Part shown: one piece after another, positions 33,479-41,917 of the stretch
Numbering within the stretch: the first letter of the stretch is position 1
How the letters are laid out: each line of letters begins with the position of its first letter
Assembly (NCBI GenBank): GCA_014584605.1
Contig: JACTMO010000087.1
Coordinates: forward strand, 1-64,000
Length of the DNA: 64,000 nucleotides
Direction: 5' to 3'
Source: Bacteroidota bacterium
GTDB taxonomy: Bacteria; Bacteroidota; Bacteroidia; Flavobacteriales_F; PHOS-HE28
Notes under the pieces: model-generated
What the model was told of the DNA's origin: nothing
The model's input: only the letters and a program-made list of their open reading frames with translations
The model's database searches: none
Translations under genes and position numbers: made by a program

Positions 33479-33486
33479 CAAATGTA
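33479..33486 (-). promoter_or_regulatory. Core promoter box TACATTTG for tRNA-Pro
   Basis: Perfect TAnnTTTG on the minus strand, 8 bases before the mature 5' end. Confidence 0.6.
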
Positions 33487-33746
33487 GCCCTGCCCACCCG
33501 GCCCGGTGCAGCAGGGGAAGAAAAAGCGCTCGGCGCCGCCATCGGAGCCGTCTCCAAGCTCTGCGGCCCGGAACGGCACAGCCATTGGATCAAGGCTCGT
33601 GGGGATACGCCGGGATCGCGCGTGCGGTCAGCTCTCTGACCGGGGCTCGCGCGGACCGACCTCAGCGGCACACTGCGGCGTCAAACAAAGACGGATCGCT
33701 GAACAGCGCCTCCAAGCACCCGCGGCCAGGGGCTCAAGCGCTATTG

Positions 33747-33838
<92 letters not shown>

Positions 33839-33876
33839 TTGTGGGACGAAAGAACGACCGGCCGGAACCGGGGCGG

Positions 33877-33884
33877 CAAAGATA
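33877..33884 (-). promoter_or_regulatory. Core promoter box TATCTTTG for tRNA-Ser
   Basis: Perfect TAnnTTTG on the minus strand, 38 bases before the mature 5' end, so the leader is longer than for the other tRNAs here. Confidence 0.5.
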
Positions 33885-34110
33885 GACGGCCGGTCCGAAC
33901 CGCCATGCGCCCTGCTTTGAATGAATGAATAGGCCGTACACAACGACACGGCGGAGCTGATCACACCTTACCACGCCCCATCAGGATGGCCCACGCCCGA
34001 ACCGTCGTGGACAAGGACACCGGTTCCCTCCGAGGCCATGCGCCACGCTGCCGGCCCCATGACCGGACCGCTCCTGCGGTGGATCACGGTCACAGCCCCT
34101 TTGCAAACCC

Positions 34111-34968
34111 TCAAGGGAAGACCCGACCTGCCAGGCGCACGCACTCTGCAAGCTGCTCCAGATCGAGCCCGGTGGGGTGGCCGGAGGCTTCAAGATGCTG
34201 CACGAAGCGTTCCATGGCCAGGTTCCCCACCAGGTCGTCCTCGGCCATGGGACAGCCTCCAAATCCTTTCAGCGCGCCGTCGAAGCGGCGGCAACCCGCG
34301 TTCCAGGCGGCGTCGGTCTTGATGCGCCAATTGTCCGGACGGGCGTGCAGATGGGCTCCGAACTCCACCTCGGGCATGGCGGGGATGAGGTGGCTGAAGA
34401 GGGCCCCGATGTCCTCCGGCCGCGCCACACCGACCGTATCGCTCAAGGCCAGGATGCGGACGCCCAGCTCCCGCACCAACCGTTCCGTCCAGTGCAGCAC
34501 GATCTCCGGGCTCCAGGGATCGCCATAAGGGTTGCCGAAACCCATGCTGATGTACACCACCAGCTCCTTGCCGGCCTTGCGGGCCGTATCGGCGATCCGT
34601 GCCGTGCGGGCCCAGCTGCCCTCGATACCGGTGTTGGTGTTGCGCTGCTGAAAGGTTTCGCTGATGCTGAACGGATAGCCCAGGTAGGTGACCTGCTCCT
34701 GCCGTACAGCCTCCTCCGCACCGCGCTCATTGGCCACGATGACGAGCAACCGGCTCCGCACCCCGCGCAGGTCGATGCGCTTCAACACTTCGGCGGTGTC
34801 CGCCAGCTGGGGAATGGCCTTGGGGCTGACGAAGCTGCCGATGTCGACCGTATCAAAGCCCACCCGCAACAACGCGTTGAGGTATTCCACCTTGATGTCC
34901 GTGGGGATGAACGGATGGATGCCCTGCATGGCATCCCGCGGACATTCGATGAGCTTTACCAAAGGCAT
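34111..34968 (-). CDS. Hydroxymethylglutaryl-CoA lyase
   Basis: 285 residues. It cleaves HMG-CoA to acetyl-CoA and acetoacetate, the last step of leucine catabolism; a cytoplasmic TIM-barrel enzyme. Family landmarks: LIECPRDAMQGI at the N-terminus with the catalytic Arg/Asp, VDIGSFVSPKAIPQLAD, LSDTVGVA, the metal-binding His pair in FGAHLHARPD, and the signature loop GALKGFGGCPMAEDDLVGN with the catalytic Cys. It could be another DRE-TIM lyase, but the GGCP loop favours HMG-CoA lyase. Other leucine-degradation genes are not in the window. Confidence 0.88.
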   Translation of the reverse strand: MPLVKLIECPRDAMQGIHPFIPTDIKVEYLNALLRVGFDTVDIGSFVSPKAIPQLADTAEVLKRIDLRGVRSRLLVIVANERGAEEAVRQEQVTYLGYPFSISETFQQRNTNTGIEGSWARTARIADTARKAGKELVVYISMGFGNPYGDPWSPEIVLHWTERLVRELGVRILALSDTVGVARPEDIGALFSHLIPAMPEVEFGAHLHARPDNWRIKTDAAWNAGCRRFDGALKGFGGCPMAEDDLVGNLAMERFVQHLEASGHPTGLDLEQLAECVRLAGRVFP

Positions 34969-35076
34969 GCGTCAGTGGATTGACCAAGGGGAACACCGAG
35001 CGCCGGTGCGGACCATGTGCCGGTCGGCCTGGTTCAGGTTTGCAGAGGATCCGGGGGCATCGGCGTGCATCCGTGA

Positions 35077-36108
35077 TCAGGTCTTTGGCCGCAGCGCGAA
35101 GGCCGCGTTGATCCGCTTCAGCAGTCCGGGGCCTTCGTAGACCAGTCCGGTAAAGACCTGCACGAGGTCGGCTCCGGCGTCTATTTTTTCCAGGGCGGCC
35201 TCGGCGCTGTCGATACCGCCCACCCCGATGAGCACGATGGGCCTGGGCAGGCGCTGCCGCAGGTACCGCAGCACCTCCGTGCTTCGCTGCCGCACCGGCG
35301 GCCCGCTCAACCCACCTGCGCCGATGGCCTCCACCCTGTCCGCAGACAAACGCAGGCCGTTGCGCGCAATGGTGGTGTTGGTGGCGACCACCCCCGCGAT
35401 GCCGCTGTCCCGCACCACGGCCACGATGTCGTCCAACTGGCCGTCCGTGAGGTCGGGCGCGATCTTGAGCAGGATGGGCCGGTGGACCTGCTTCGCCTCA
35501 TCGCGCCGCTTCAGCTCACGCAGCAAGGCGAGCAGCGGTTCCTTGTCCTGCAAGGCGCGCAGCCCTGGCGTGTTGGGGCTGCTGACGTTCACCGTGAAGT
35601 AGTCCACCACGGGATGCAACGCCTCGAAGCACTTCACATAGTCGCTGATGGCCTGCTCGTTGAGGGTATCCTTGTTCTTGCCGATGTTGCCGCCGACGAT
35701 GATGCCGGGCCTGCGCTTCCGCAAGCGTTCGGCCGCCGCTGCCACCCCGCCGTTGTTGAATCCCATGCGGTTGATCAAGGCACGATCGGCCTTGAGCCGG
35801 AAAAGGCGCGGTCCTGTATTGCCGGGCTGCGCCAGGGGGGTAAGCGTGCCCACCTCCACATGCCCGAAGCCTATGCTGGACAGGGCATCCACATGCCGCG
35901 CGTCCTTGTCCATCCCGGCGGCCAGCCCCACCGGGCCGGGGAACTTCAGGCCCATGACCACCACGGCCGCCTCTTTGGGCGGGCGCACACCGCCCACCAT
36001 CGCCAGGGCACCGGGCACGTGCCTGGCCAGGTCCAGCAGGGCGAAGGTGATGCGGTGGGCCTGCTCCGGGGACAGGATGAACAGGAGCGGCCGCAGGAGT
36101 CGATACAT
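35077..36108 (-). CDS. pyrD: Dihydroorotate dehydrogenase (quinone), class 2
   Basis: 343 residues from the ATG at 36108 (MYRLLRPLLFILSPEQAH), which begins with the membrane-associating helix of class 2 enzymes. Oxidises dihydroorotate to orotate in pyrimidine synthesis, passing electrons to quinone. Landmarks: GLAAGMDKDARHVDAL, GFGHVEVGTLTPLAQPGN, NRMGFNNGG, NVSSPNTPGLR with the catalytic Ser, LKIAPDLTD, TNTT and the FMN-phosphate site GVGGIDSAEAALEKIDAGADLVQVFTGL. A promoter box 7 bases before the ATG supports this start over an ATG 21 codons upstream. Confidence 0.95.
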   Translation of the reverse strand: MYRLLRPLLFILSPEQAHRITFALLDLARHVPGALAMVGGVRPPKEAAVVVMGLKFPGPVGLAAGMDKDARHVDALSSIGFGHVEVGTLTPLAQPGNTGPRLFRLKADRALINRMGFNNGGVAAAAERLRKRRPGIIVGGNIGKNKDTLNEQAISDYVKCFEALHPVVDYFTVNVSSPNTPGLRALQDKEPLLALLRELKRRDEAKQVHRPILLKIAPDLTDGQLDDIVAVVRDSGIAGVVATNTTIARNGLRLSADRVEAIGAGGLSGPPVRQRSTEVLRYLRQRLPRPIVLIGVGGIDSAEAALEKIDAGADLVQVFTGLVYEGPGLLKRINAAFALRPKT

Positions 36109-36114
36109 AGGTCG

Positions 36115-36122
36115 CGAAAGTA
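36115..36122 (-). promoter_or_regulatory. Core promoter box TACTTTCG for pyrD
   Basis: One base from TAnnTTTG on the minus strand, ending 7 bases before the pyrD ATG; implies a leaderless or very short-leader mRNA. Confidence 0.5.
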
Positions 36123-36151
36123 ACGGGCCGGTGATCGGACGGGGTCCCTTC

Positions 36152-36175
36152 ATGTATGCATGGCCATACATACGT
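36152..36175. repeat. 24-bp palindrome with GTATGGCCATAC-like core, site 1
   Basis: Centred at GG|CC 36163/36164: ATGTATGCATGG against CCATACATACGT, with one mismatch and one G-T pair. It shares ATGGCCATACATA with site 2 at 36315-36356. It lies ~30 bases upstream of the pyrD promoter box. Confidence 0.7.
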
Positions 36176-36314
36176 TACGGTTAAGCGGACCCACCCGCCA
36201 TCCCCCGCCCATGGCGGCGAAAAGCCCGATCAACCTGTCCGCGGCACCTACCGCAAGGCTTCCTGCCAGATGCTCGGGAACCCAAGCTGGTCCGGAGCTT
36301 TAGGACATCCCAGG

Positions 36315-36356
36315 CCTGCCCGGACATATGTATGGCCATACATATGTCCGGACAGG
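36315..36356. repeat. 42-bp near-perfect palindrome, site 2
   Basis: Centred at 36335/36336. The inner 30 bases are a perfect inverted repeat with half-site CGGACATATGTATGG; extended to 42 bases only one of 21 pairs fails. It begins 11 bases beyond the stop of the TonB receptor gene, so it could fold in that transcript as a 3' hairpin, but there is no T-run after it. It may instead be a protein-binding site or a mobile repeat. Confidence 0.75.
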
Positions 36357-36366
36357 TCACTTCCCC

Positions 36367-38604
36367 TCAATCCAACGCCATCCGAACGCCCAGAAAACCG
36401 CGAATTCCCTGCAGCGGCGCGTACATGTAGGACGTATCAAAGCTGTACCCGTTGGGGTTGCTGACCGGGTCGTCCGCCGTGCGGTCGAAGGGATCAAAGG
36501 GACGCATGAGCGGGTCCGCAGGCACGAAGTCGAGCAGGTTCTTCACCCCGCCGTACACCTCGAAACGCCCATTGAACCGATGCCTCACCTGCACGTTCAG
36601 CAGCGCGTACCAAGGAGAGTAAGCCGGGCGGAAGTCGTTGGGCTGCACCGGAAGGCGCAGGGGACCGTACCACTGTCCGGTGAGGTCCACGGTGAAGCGA
36701 TGCGGCAGGTCCTGGCTCAGGGCGAAGGTGCCCTGCCATTCGGGGGCGAAGACCTGGTCCTCGCGCACCGCTCCTTCCCGGGTGAACACGTCCATCCACG
36801 TGGCCCCGGCGTTGGCCCGGAACCCGCGGCCGAGCCGTGCCTCCACGTTGAGGCTGGCGCCTTGGGCGATGCCATACCCGTCAAGGTTGCGGTATACGAT
36901 GAGGTCGGGGTCGGTGTCGTAGTCAGGCAGGATGCGGTTGCTGAACCGCGTGACGAAGAGCGAGGCGTCCAGCCCGATGAAGCGTTTCTCGCCCGGCCAC
37001 TTGCGCACGGCATTGAGCGTGGCGTTCCACGAGCGCTCGGGCAACAGGTCCTCGGCGATCACCACGGTGCGCGCGCCGGTGAGGGCGGCATGGTCCTCGG
37101 TGAAGAGGTTCACCACTCGGTAACCGGTGCCCGCATGGGCGCGCAGGGTGAAGCGGCCGCTGGGGGCGTATTTCCAGGCCAGGCGCGGTGACTGCACCAG
37201 CCCGTGATCGCGGTCATGATCGAGGCGGTAGCCCATGAGCAGCACGCTGCGATCGCTCATCGACCATTCATCCTGCAGGAAGAGGCCCGGCAGGGGCCGG
37301 CGTTCGGCGTTGTTCACCACGGCGGGCGCCTCCCCGGTGGACGTGGCGGGTGTGTTGTCGTCGTAGAAGGTGCTTCGGTAGGCCAGCCCGGCAAGCACAC
37401 TGTGGCGGTGGACGAACCGGTGGCGCCAGACCAACTGCGCGAAGAGCACGCGCTGCACGGCATCGTAGGGCGTGGTGCCGTACCAACTGTCCTGGTGATG
37501 GCCGTTGGCCGAGACCTGCAGCATCAACTGCTCCGCGAACGGCAACTGGTACTGGCCGATCAGCTCCCAGCGTCGCGTGGCGATCGTTTCGCCGTAGATG
37601 CTGTCCCCGCCCGCGAAGGCCGGCGTCCAGTTCATCTCGCCGCCCCAGCGGTCCTCGCCCACCACCCGCATGGCGAGGCTGGCCACCCGCTTCGCCGGCC
37701 GCAACAGGGTCAGCTTCTCGAAGACCGAGACGCGCTTCTGCAGGGTCATGTCGGTGAACCCATCGCCATTGTCGTCGCGCGGGGCATCGTACAGGAACCC
37801 GTTCATGCCCGTGAGGCTGCACAGCCTCCCCTTGCCCAGCGCAAAGCCCACATCCGCATTGTGCTCCTGCCAGCTGGTGCTCATCAGGTCGAGGCTGAGG
37901 CGCGGGGCCAGCACCGGGTCCTTGGTGATCACGTTGATGATGCCGCCCATGGCCTCGCTGCCGTAGAGCGCGCTGCCCGGGCCTTTCACCACTTCCACGC
38001 GCTCGATGAGGGTGGTGGGGATGCCGCTGAGCCCGTACACCGTGCTGAGCCCGCTCACGATGGGCATGCCGTCGATGAGCACCAGGGTGTACGGCCCTTC
38101 CATGCCGTTGATGTGGATGTCGCCGGTGTTGCACACGCTGCAGTTGAACTGCGGACGCACCCCGTTCACCATGCCCACGGCATCGAGCAGCGCGGGACCC
38201 GGGTTCTTGCGGAAGAGCGCGGGCGTGATCACCTCCACCGGAACAGGGCTCGCATCCCGGGATACAGGCGCCAGGGTTCCGGTGACCACCACTTCGTCCA
38301 GCGCGGTGGCCGACGCGTCCAGCTGAAGGGTGCCCAGATCGAGCGTGTCCGACGCAGGAACGTGAAGGACGCGTTCCAACTGGTGATGGCCCATGGCCAC
38401 GATGCGAAGGATGACGCCCCCTGTCGGAAGTGGACCCACGTGGAACCGGCCTTCGGCATCGGCGGCCGTGCCCAGGGCACCCACACGTACTGCGGCGAAG
38501 GGCACCGGGCCCTCCGGTCCGGCCACCTTCCCACGGATCACCGCTTGCGCCTGGGCGCCGCAGGAGCACAGCAGCCCCCCCATCACGAACGCGGTCCAAC
38601 GCAT
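36367..38604 (-). CDS. TonB-dependent outer-membrane receptor, probably for a metal complex
   Basis: 745 residues. Signal peptide (MRWTAFVMGGLLCSCGAQAQA), an N-terminal carboxypeptidase-regulatory-like beta domain (~20-100, VIRGKVAGPEGPVPFAAVRV), a plug domain (~110-235: DGMPIVSGLSTVYGL, IERVEVVKGPGSALYGSEAMGGIINVITK), then the 22-strand barrel to an aromatic C-terminus. The plug holds a CSVCNTGD motif common in Bacteroidota receptors of this type. It is divergent from a DtxR/MntR regulator and a ZIP permease, with an operator-like palindrome 19 bases before its ATG, so the ligand is probably iron, manganese or another transition metal. This is an inference from context. A weak box CATCTTTG ends 5 bases before the ATG. 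Confidence 0.9.
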   Translation of the reverse strand: MRWTAFVMGGLLCSCGAQAQAVIRGKVAGPEGPVPFAAVRVGALGTAADAEGRFHVGPLPTGGVILRIVAMGHHQLERVLHVPASDTLDLGTLQLDASATALDEVVVTGTLAPVSRDASPVPVEVITPALFRKNPGPALLDAVGMVNGVRPQFNCSVCNTGDIHINGMEGPYTLVLIDGMPIVSGLSTVYGLSGIPTTLIERVEVVKGPGSALYGSEAMGGIINVITKDPVLAPRLSLDLMSTSWQEHNADVGFALGKGRLCSLTGMNGFLYDAPRDDNGDGFTDMTLQKRVSVFEKLTLLRPAKRVASLAMRVVGEDRWGGEMNWTPAFAGGDSIYGETIATRRWELIGQYQLPFAEQLMLQVSANGHHQDSWYGTTPYDAVQRVLFAQLVWRHRFVHRHSVLAGLAYRSTFYDDNTPATSTGEAPAVVNNAERRPLPGLFLQDEWSMSDRSVLLMGYRLDHDRDHGLVQSPRLAWKYAPSGRFTLRAHAGTGYRVVNLFTEDHAALTGARTVVIAEDLLPERSWNATLNAVRKWPGEKRFIGLDASLFVTRFSNRILPDYDTDPDLIVYRNLDGYGIAQGASLNVEARLGRGFRANAGATWMDVFTREGAVREDQVFAPEWQGTFALSQDLPHRFTVDLTGQWYGPLRLPVQPNDFRPAYSPWYALLNVQVRHRFNGRFEVYGGVKNLLDFVPADPLMRPFDPFDRTADDPVSNPNGYSFDTSYMYAPLQGIRGFLGVRMALD

Positions 38605-38622
38605 GGGGCAAAGATGGACATT

Positions 38623-38638
38623 TTTAGACTTGCCTAAA
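38623..38638. promoter_or_regulatory. Operator-like palindrome TTTAGACTTGCCTAAA
   Basis: An inverted repeat TTTAG-N6-CTAAA between the divergent TonB receptor and DtxR/MntR genes, overlapping where both promoters must be. The shape and AT-rich ends resemble known DtxR/MntR-family operators. Likely bound by the product of the gene at 38665, giving metal-dependent repression of both units. Confidence 0.6.
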
Positions 38639-38647
38639 TATTATTCA

Positions 38648-38655
38648 TACATTTG
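38648..38655 (+). promoter_or_regulatory. Core promoter box TACATTTG for the DtxR/MntR-ZIP unit
   Basis: Perfect TAnnTTTG, ending 10 bases before the ATG at 38665 and starting 10 bases after the palindrome. Confidence 0.6.
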
Positions 38656-38664
38656 CCGCACTTC

Positions 38665-39324
38665 ATGTTCAGCCGAAGCGAAGAGGACCACATCAAGGCC
38701 ATCCATGGTCTGCTGGAGGATGCCGGTCAGGCTTCCACCAAGGACATCGCCGATCGGCTCAGCACTCGCGCCAGCAGCGTCACGGACATGCTGAAGAAGC
38801 TCGCTGCGAAGGGACTGGTGAGGCATGCACCGTACCACGGGGCGACCCTCACCACCAAGGGCCGCCGGCATGCGCTGACGCTCGTGCGCAAGCACCGGCT
38901 GTGGGAGACCTTTCTGGTGCAGCGGCTGGGCTTCACCTGGGATGAGGTGCATGAGGTGGCCGAGCAACTGGAGCATGTGAGCAGCGAGCCGCTGATCGAG
39001 CGGCTGGACGCCTACCTGGGCCATCCGCGATTCGACCCGCACGGCGACCCCATCCCCGACCGCGACGGCCGGATGCCTGAGCGCGTCACGGTGCACCTCA
39101 CCGAGGCACAAGTGGGCCTCCGCCACCAGCTGGTGGCCGTGAAGGATGGCAGCGATGCGCTGCTCCGGCTGCTGGACAGCAAAGGCATGACCATCGGACG
39201 CGTGTTCACCCTCTCCGCGCGCCAGGACTTCGACGGCAGCCTCCAGCTCACCTGGCGCGGGGGCGGATGCGACCTCAGTGCGCAGGTGGCCGCGCACCTC
39301 CTCACCGTACCTGACAACCCATGA
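38665..39324 (+). CDS. DtxR/MntR-family metal-dependent transcriptional regulator
   Basis: 219 residues from the ATG at 38665 (MFSRSEEDHIKAIHGLL); a TTG four codons upstream is inside the promoter box and is rejected. N-terminal winged helix (~1-65: TKDIADRLSTRASSVTDMLKKLAAKGLV). Metal-binding/dimerisation domain (~66-135) with HEVAEQLEHVSSEPLIERL and GHPRFDPHGDPIP. C-terminal FeoA/SH3-like domain (~145-219). Metal-loaded, it should repress uptake genes. It overlaps the ZIP gene (ATGA) and likely regulates itself, that gene and the TonB receptor through the palindrome at 38623. Whether Fe or Mn is sensed cannot be read here. Confidence 0.9.
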   Translation: MFSRSEEDHIKAIHGLLEDAGQASTKDIADRLSTRASSVTDMLKKLAAKGLVRHAPYHGATLTTKGRRHALTLVRKHRLWETFLVQRLGFTWDEVHEVAEQLEHVSSEPLIERLDAYLGHPRFDPHGDPIPDRDGRMPERVTVHLTEAQVGLRHQLVAVKDGSDALLRLLDSKGMTIGRVFTLSARQDFDGSLQLTWRGGGCDLSAQVAAHLLTVPDNP

Positions 39325-40142
39325 ACCACATCCTCTCGTTCTTCGAAGGCATTGACCCCGTGTGGGGTGCCCTGCTGGCCACCACCTTCACCTGGCTGGT
39401 CACCGCGCTGGGCGCCTCGGTGGTCTTCCTTTTCAAGGACCTGTCCCGTCGCTGGCTGGACGGCATGCTGGGCTTCACCGGGGGCGTGATGGTGGCGGCG
39501 AGCTACTGGAGCCTGCTGGCGCCCAGCATCGACATGAGCGCGCGCATGGGCTTCCCCGAATGGCTGCCGCCTGCCGTGGGCTTCGGTCTGGGAGCCCTCT
39601 TCCTGTTCGTGCTGGACAAGTACGTGCCGCACCTCCACATCAACTTCGACCCGAGCGCCAGCGAAGGCCTGCGCACCGAATGGAGGAGCACCACACTGCT
39701 CATCCTGGCCATCACCCTGCACAACATACCGGAGGGGCTGGCCGTGGGGGTGCTGTTCGGCGGTGTGGCGGCCGGGATCCCGGAGGCCACCGTGGCCGGT
39801 GCGGTGGCGCTGGCCATCGGCATCGGCCTGCAGAACTTCCCGGAGGGCATCGCCGTGAGCATGCCGCTTCGACGCATGGGGGTGGGCCGCGCACGAAGCT
39901 TCTATTACGGCCAGCTCAGCGCCATCGTGGAGCCCGTGGCGGGCGTTTTCGGCGCCCTGGCCGTGCTCTGGCTGCAGCCCATCCTGCCCTTCGCCCTGGC
40001 CTTCGCCGCCGGGGCCATGATCTACGTGGTGGTGGAAGAGGTGATCCCCGAAACGCAGCAGGACAAGAACACCGATATAGCGACGCTGGGCTTCATCGGC
40101 GGCTTCATCGTGATGATGGTCCTGGACGTGGCGCTGGGCTGA
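39321..40142 (+). CDS. ZIP-family metal transporter
   Basis: 273 residues with eight predicted spans. The two ZIP signature helices carry the metal-binding motifs LHNIPEGLAVGVLFGG and IGLQNFPEGIAVSMPL, with VEPVAGVFGALAV and VVVEEVIPETQ after them, which is the GufA/ZupT-like subgroup. It moves divalent metal ions into the cytoplasm across the inner membrane. Cotranscribed with the regulator; together with the TonB receptor it gives a route across both membranes. Confidence 0.92.
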   Translation: MNHILSFFEGIDPVWGALLATTFTWLVTALGASVVFLFKDLSRRWLDGMLGFTGGVMVAASYWSLLAPSIDMSARMGFPEWLPPAVGFGLGALFLFVLDKYVPHLHINFDPSASEGLRTEWRSTTLLILAITLHNIPEGLAVGVLFGGVAAGIPEATVAGAVALAIGIGLQNFPEGIAVSMPLRRMGVGRARSFYYGQLSAIVEPVAGVFGALAVLWLQPILPFALAFAAGAMIYVVVEEVIPETQQDKNTDIATLGFIGGFIVMMVLDVALG

Positions 40143-40150
40143 AGCGCGGA

Positions 40151-41386
40151 TCACCCCCCACGTCCGATCTTTTCCAAAGCGGCCACGGCTGCGGCCGTCC
40201 CTGCATCACCCGCCAGGCCTGCGCGCAGGTGGGTCGCAGCCTGTGTGTACGAAGGCCCCCCCACCACCTCCCGGATCGCTGCGGCCAGCGCGGACGGGGT
40301 GGTCTTCCGCACCGGCAGCGCTGGCGGAGCCGCGCCCAGGTCGCGCAACCGCCGGGCCCACCAGTCCTGATCGAAGCCGTGCGGCACCACCACGGAGGGC
40401 ACTCCCGCCCTTGCCGCCGCATGCACGGTGCCGGCGCCGCCGTGGTGCACCACCGCTGCACAACGCGGGAAAACGGCGGCGTGCGGCGCGCGCTGCAGCA
40501 CGAAGAGGTCGGTCGTCCGCAGGCAATGGGCCGGGTCCGCCTGCACGATGGCCCGTACACCCGCCAGGGCCGCAGCCTCCGCCATCAGCCTGCCGGATGC
40601 CTGTGCCGCGAAGGCCGTGCAGGACCCGAAGGTCAGGTACACCGGAGGAGGGCCGACCTGCAGAAAGTGCTCGAGCGCCGGGTCGAGGGTAGCCTGCCCC
40701 TGGGGCGCTGGCGCCGTCCACGCCCCGGTGACCAAGGTTTGCGGCGAACGCAGCGAAGGGATCAGGGTCGGGCTGGCCGCGACGAGGTTCAGTACCGGGG
40801 AGGAGAACACTTCGGAGAGCAGGCTCCGCACCGGCGGCAGTCCACGAGCGCTGTGCAACCGCTCGCTGGCCGGATACAGCGCGCGGGTGAGCACCGCATC
40901 GCCCAGGCGCCAGAGGAGCGCGTCCACCGCGTGCCCCCAGGAACGGCGCAGGGGAGGTCCGGCTCCGGGGATGGCCTGCGGGGAGAAGGCCACCGACACG
41001 CGTGGAGTGCCCGCCCGAAGGGCTGCGGTGTGGAGCGTGCGGTTCAGCATGTGGCCCACCACCAGGTCGTGGTCGCGGCACAAGACCTCTCCGGCTTCCA
41101 ACAGCGATGCCGCGACCGGTTCGTGGAAGGCGGCGAGCAGCGCGCGGAGCTGGCGCAGCGGCGACCCGGAACGCACCAGGGCGTAGGGATCGAGAGTGCT
41201 GCGGAAAGGCCCGCCCACCCGATGGAAGGCGATGCCGGGACCGGACAGGTGCGCGGGGAGCACCAGGTCATCCAGCGTCGTGTACACCAGGGTCACCCGA
41301 TGGCCCGCTTGCCGCAGCGCCTCCGCCAGGGCCAGGAACGGGGCCACATCGCCTTCGGTGCCCCAGGTCTGTAGACCGATGCGCAT
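40151..41386 (-). CDS. Glycosyltransferase, UGT/MGT type (GT1-like)
   Basis: 411 residues in a GT-B layout. The N-terminal domain starts RIGLQTWGTEGDVAPFLALAEALRQAGHRV, as in sterol, macrolide and aglycone glucosyltransferases. The C-terminal nucleotide-sugar site reads VYLTFGS, VFPRCAAVVHHGGAGTVHAAARAGVPSVVVPHGFDQDWWARRL. It transfers a sugar from a UDP- or dTDP-sugar to a lipid or small-molecule acceptor. It follows the gene at 41392 by 5 bases and is the last gene of a leftward group. Acceptor unknown. Confidence 0.88.
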   Translation of the reverse strand: MRIGLQTWGTEGDVAPFLALAEALRQAGHRVTLVYTTLDDLVLPAHLSGPGIAFHRVGGPFRSTLDPYALVRSGSPLRQLRALLAAFHEPVAASLLEAGEVLCRDHDLVVGHMLNRTLHTAALRAGTPRVSVAFSPQAIPGAGPPLRRSWGHAVDALLWRLGDAVLTRALYPASERLHSARGLPPVRSLLSEVFSSPVLNLVAASPTLIPSLRSPQTLVTGAWTAPAPQGQATLDPALEHFLQVGPPPVYLTFGSCTAFAAQASGRLMAEAAALAGVRAIVQADPAHCLRTTDLFVLQRAPHAAVFPRCAAVVHHGGAGTVHAAARAGVPSVVVPHGFDQDWWARRLRDLGAAPPALPVRKTTPSALAAAIREVVGGPSYTQAATHLRAGLAGDAGTAAAVAALEKIGRGG

Positions 41387-41391
41387 ACGCT

Positions 41392-41904
41392 CTACAACTT
41401 GCCGTTCGCCCGGTTGACGGCAATGAAGCGGATGATCCTCTCTTTGAGCACCGGGTCTTTCATCTCCTTGAGCTTTTGTTCCACCAGGGCGAGGTCCTCG
41501 GCCTTGTTGCCGTCGTAGCCCAGGAAGGAGGGCACGTTCACCTGGATGCTGAGGCGCAGGAAACGCAGTTCGGTATTGGCCCGGTCGCTGGCGATGGCTT
41601 TTTCCAGCATGGCCTTGCCCCCGTTGAAGTGGACCAGGCGGCTGAGGGGATCGAAGGCATGGCGGCCCCTGGCCATACGTACGGCGCCGTGATAGCCCAA
41701 CAACAAGGGATCGGCAAGGCCACCAGCCCGGTCGAACCGTTCCACGAAACGGTCGCAGACCTCCTCATCGGTGAACACCGCGCCGATCTCCTGGCGGATG
41801 TCGTGCAGCAGCTCGCCTTCGCGTGGGACCTGCGCGGTGACCGCCATGGCATGGGCACCCAGGCCGATCGCCAACAGGGCGCAACGCCAGTACGGAGCCC
41901 ACAT
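41392..41904 (-). CDS. Hypothetical secreted protein
   Basis: 170 residues with a signal peptide (MWAPYWRCALLAIGLGAHAMAVTAQ). The rest is helical with LLLGYHGAVRMARGRHAFDP, KAMLEKAIASDRANTELRFLRLSIQ and LKEMKDPVLKERIIRFIAVN, reminiscent of TPR-like periplasmic proteins of this phylum. No function assigned. It lies between the DUF1796 gene and the glycosyltransferase, separated by 10 and 5 bases. It has its own promoter box 6 bases before the ATG, which overlaps the stop codon of the upstream gene. Confidence 0.75.
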   Translation of the reverse strand: MWAPYWRCALLAIGLGAHAMAVTAQVPREGELLHDIRQEIGAVFTDEEVCDRFVERFDRAGGLADPLLLGYHGAVRMARGRHAFDPLSRLVHFNGGKAMLEKAIASDRANTELRFLRLSIQVNVPSFLGYDGNKAEDLALVEQKLKEMKDPVLKERIIRFIAVNRANGKL

Positions 41905-41909
41905 GCCGG

Positions 41910-41917
41910 CAAAGCTA
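41910..41917 (-). promoter_or_regulatory. Core promoter box TAGCTTTG before the gene at 41904
   Basis: Perfect TAnnTTTG on the minus strand, ending 6 bases before the ATG. It overlaps the 3' end of the DUF1796 gene, so the two downstream genes can be expressed separately. Confidence 0.5.

Noticed and set aside
36367-38604. Long plus-strand open frame over the TonB receptor
   Set aside because: The minus-strand frame has plug and barrel motifs and a signal peptide; the plus-strand translation has none.
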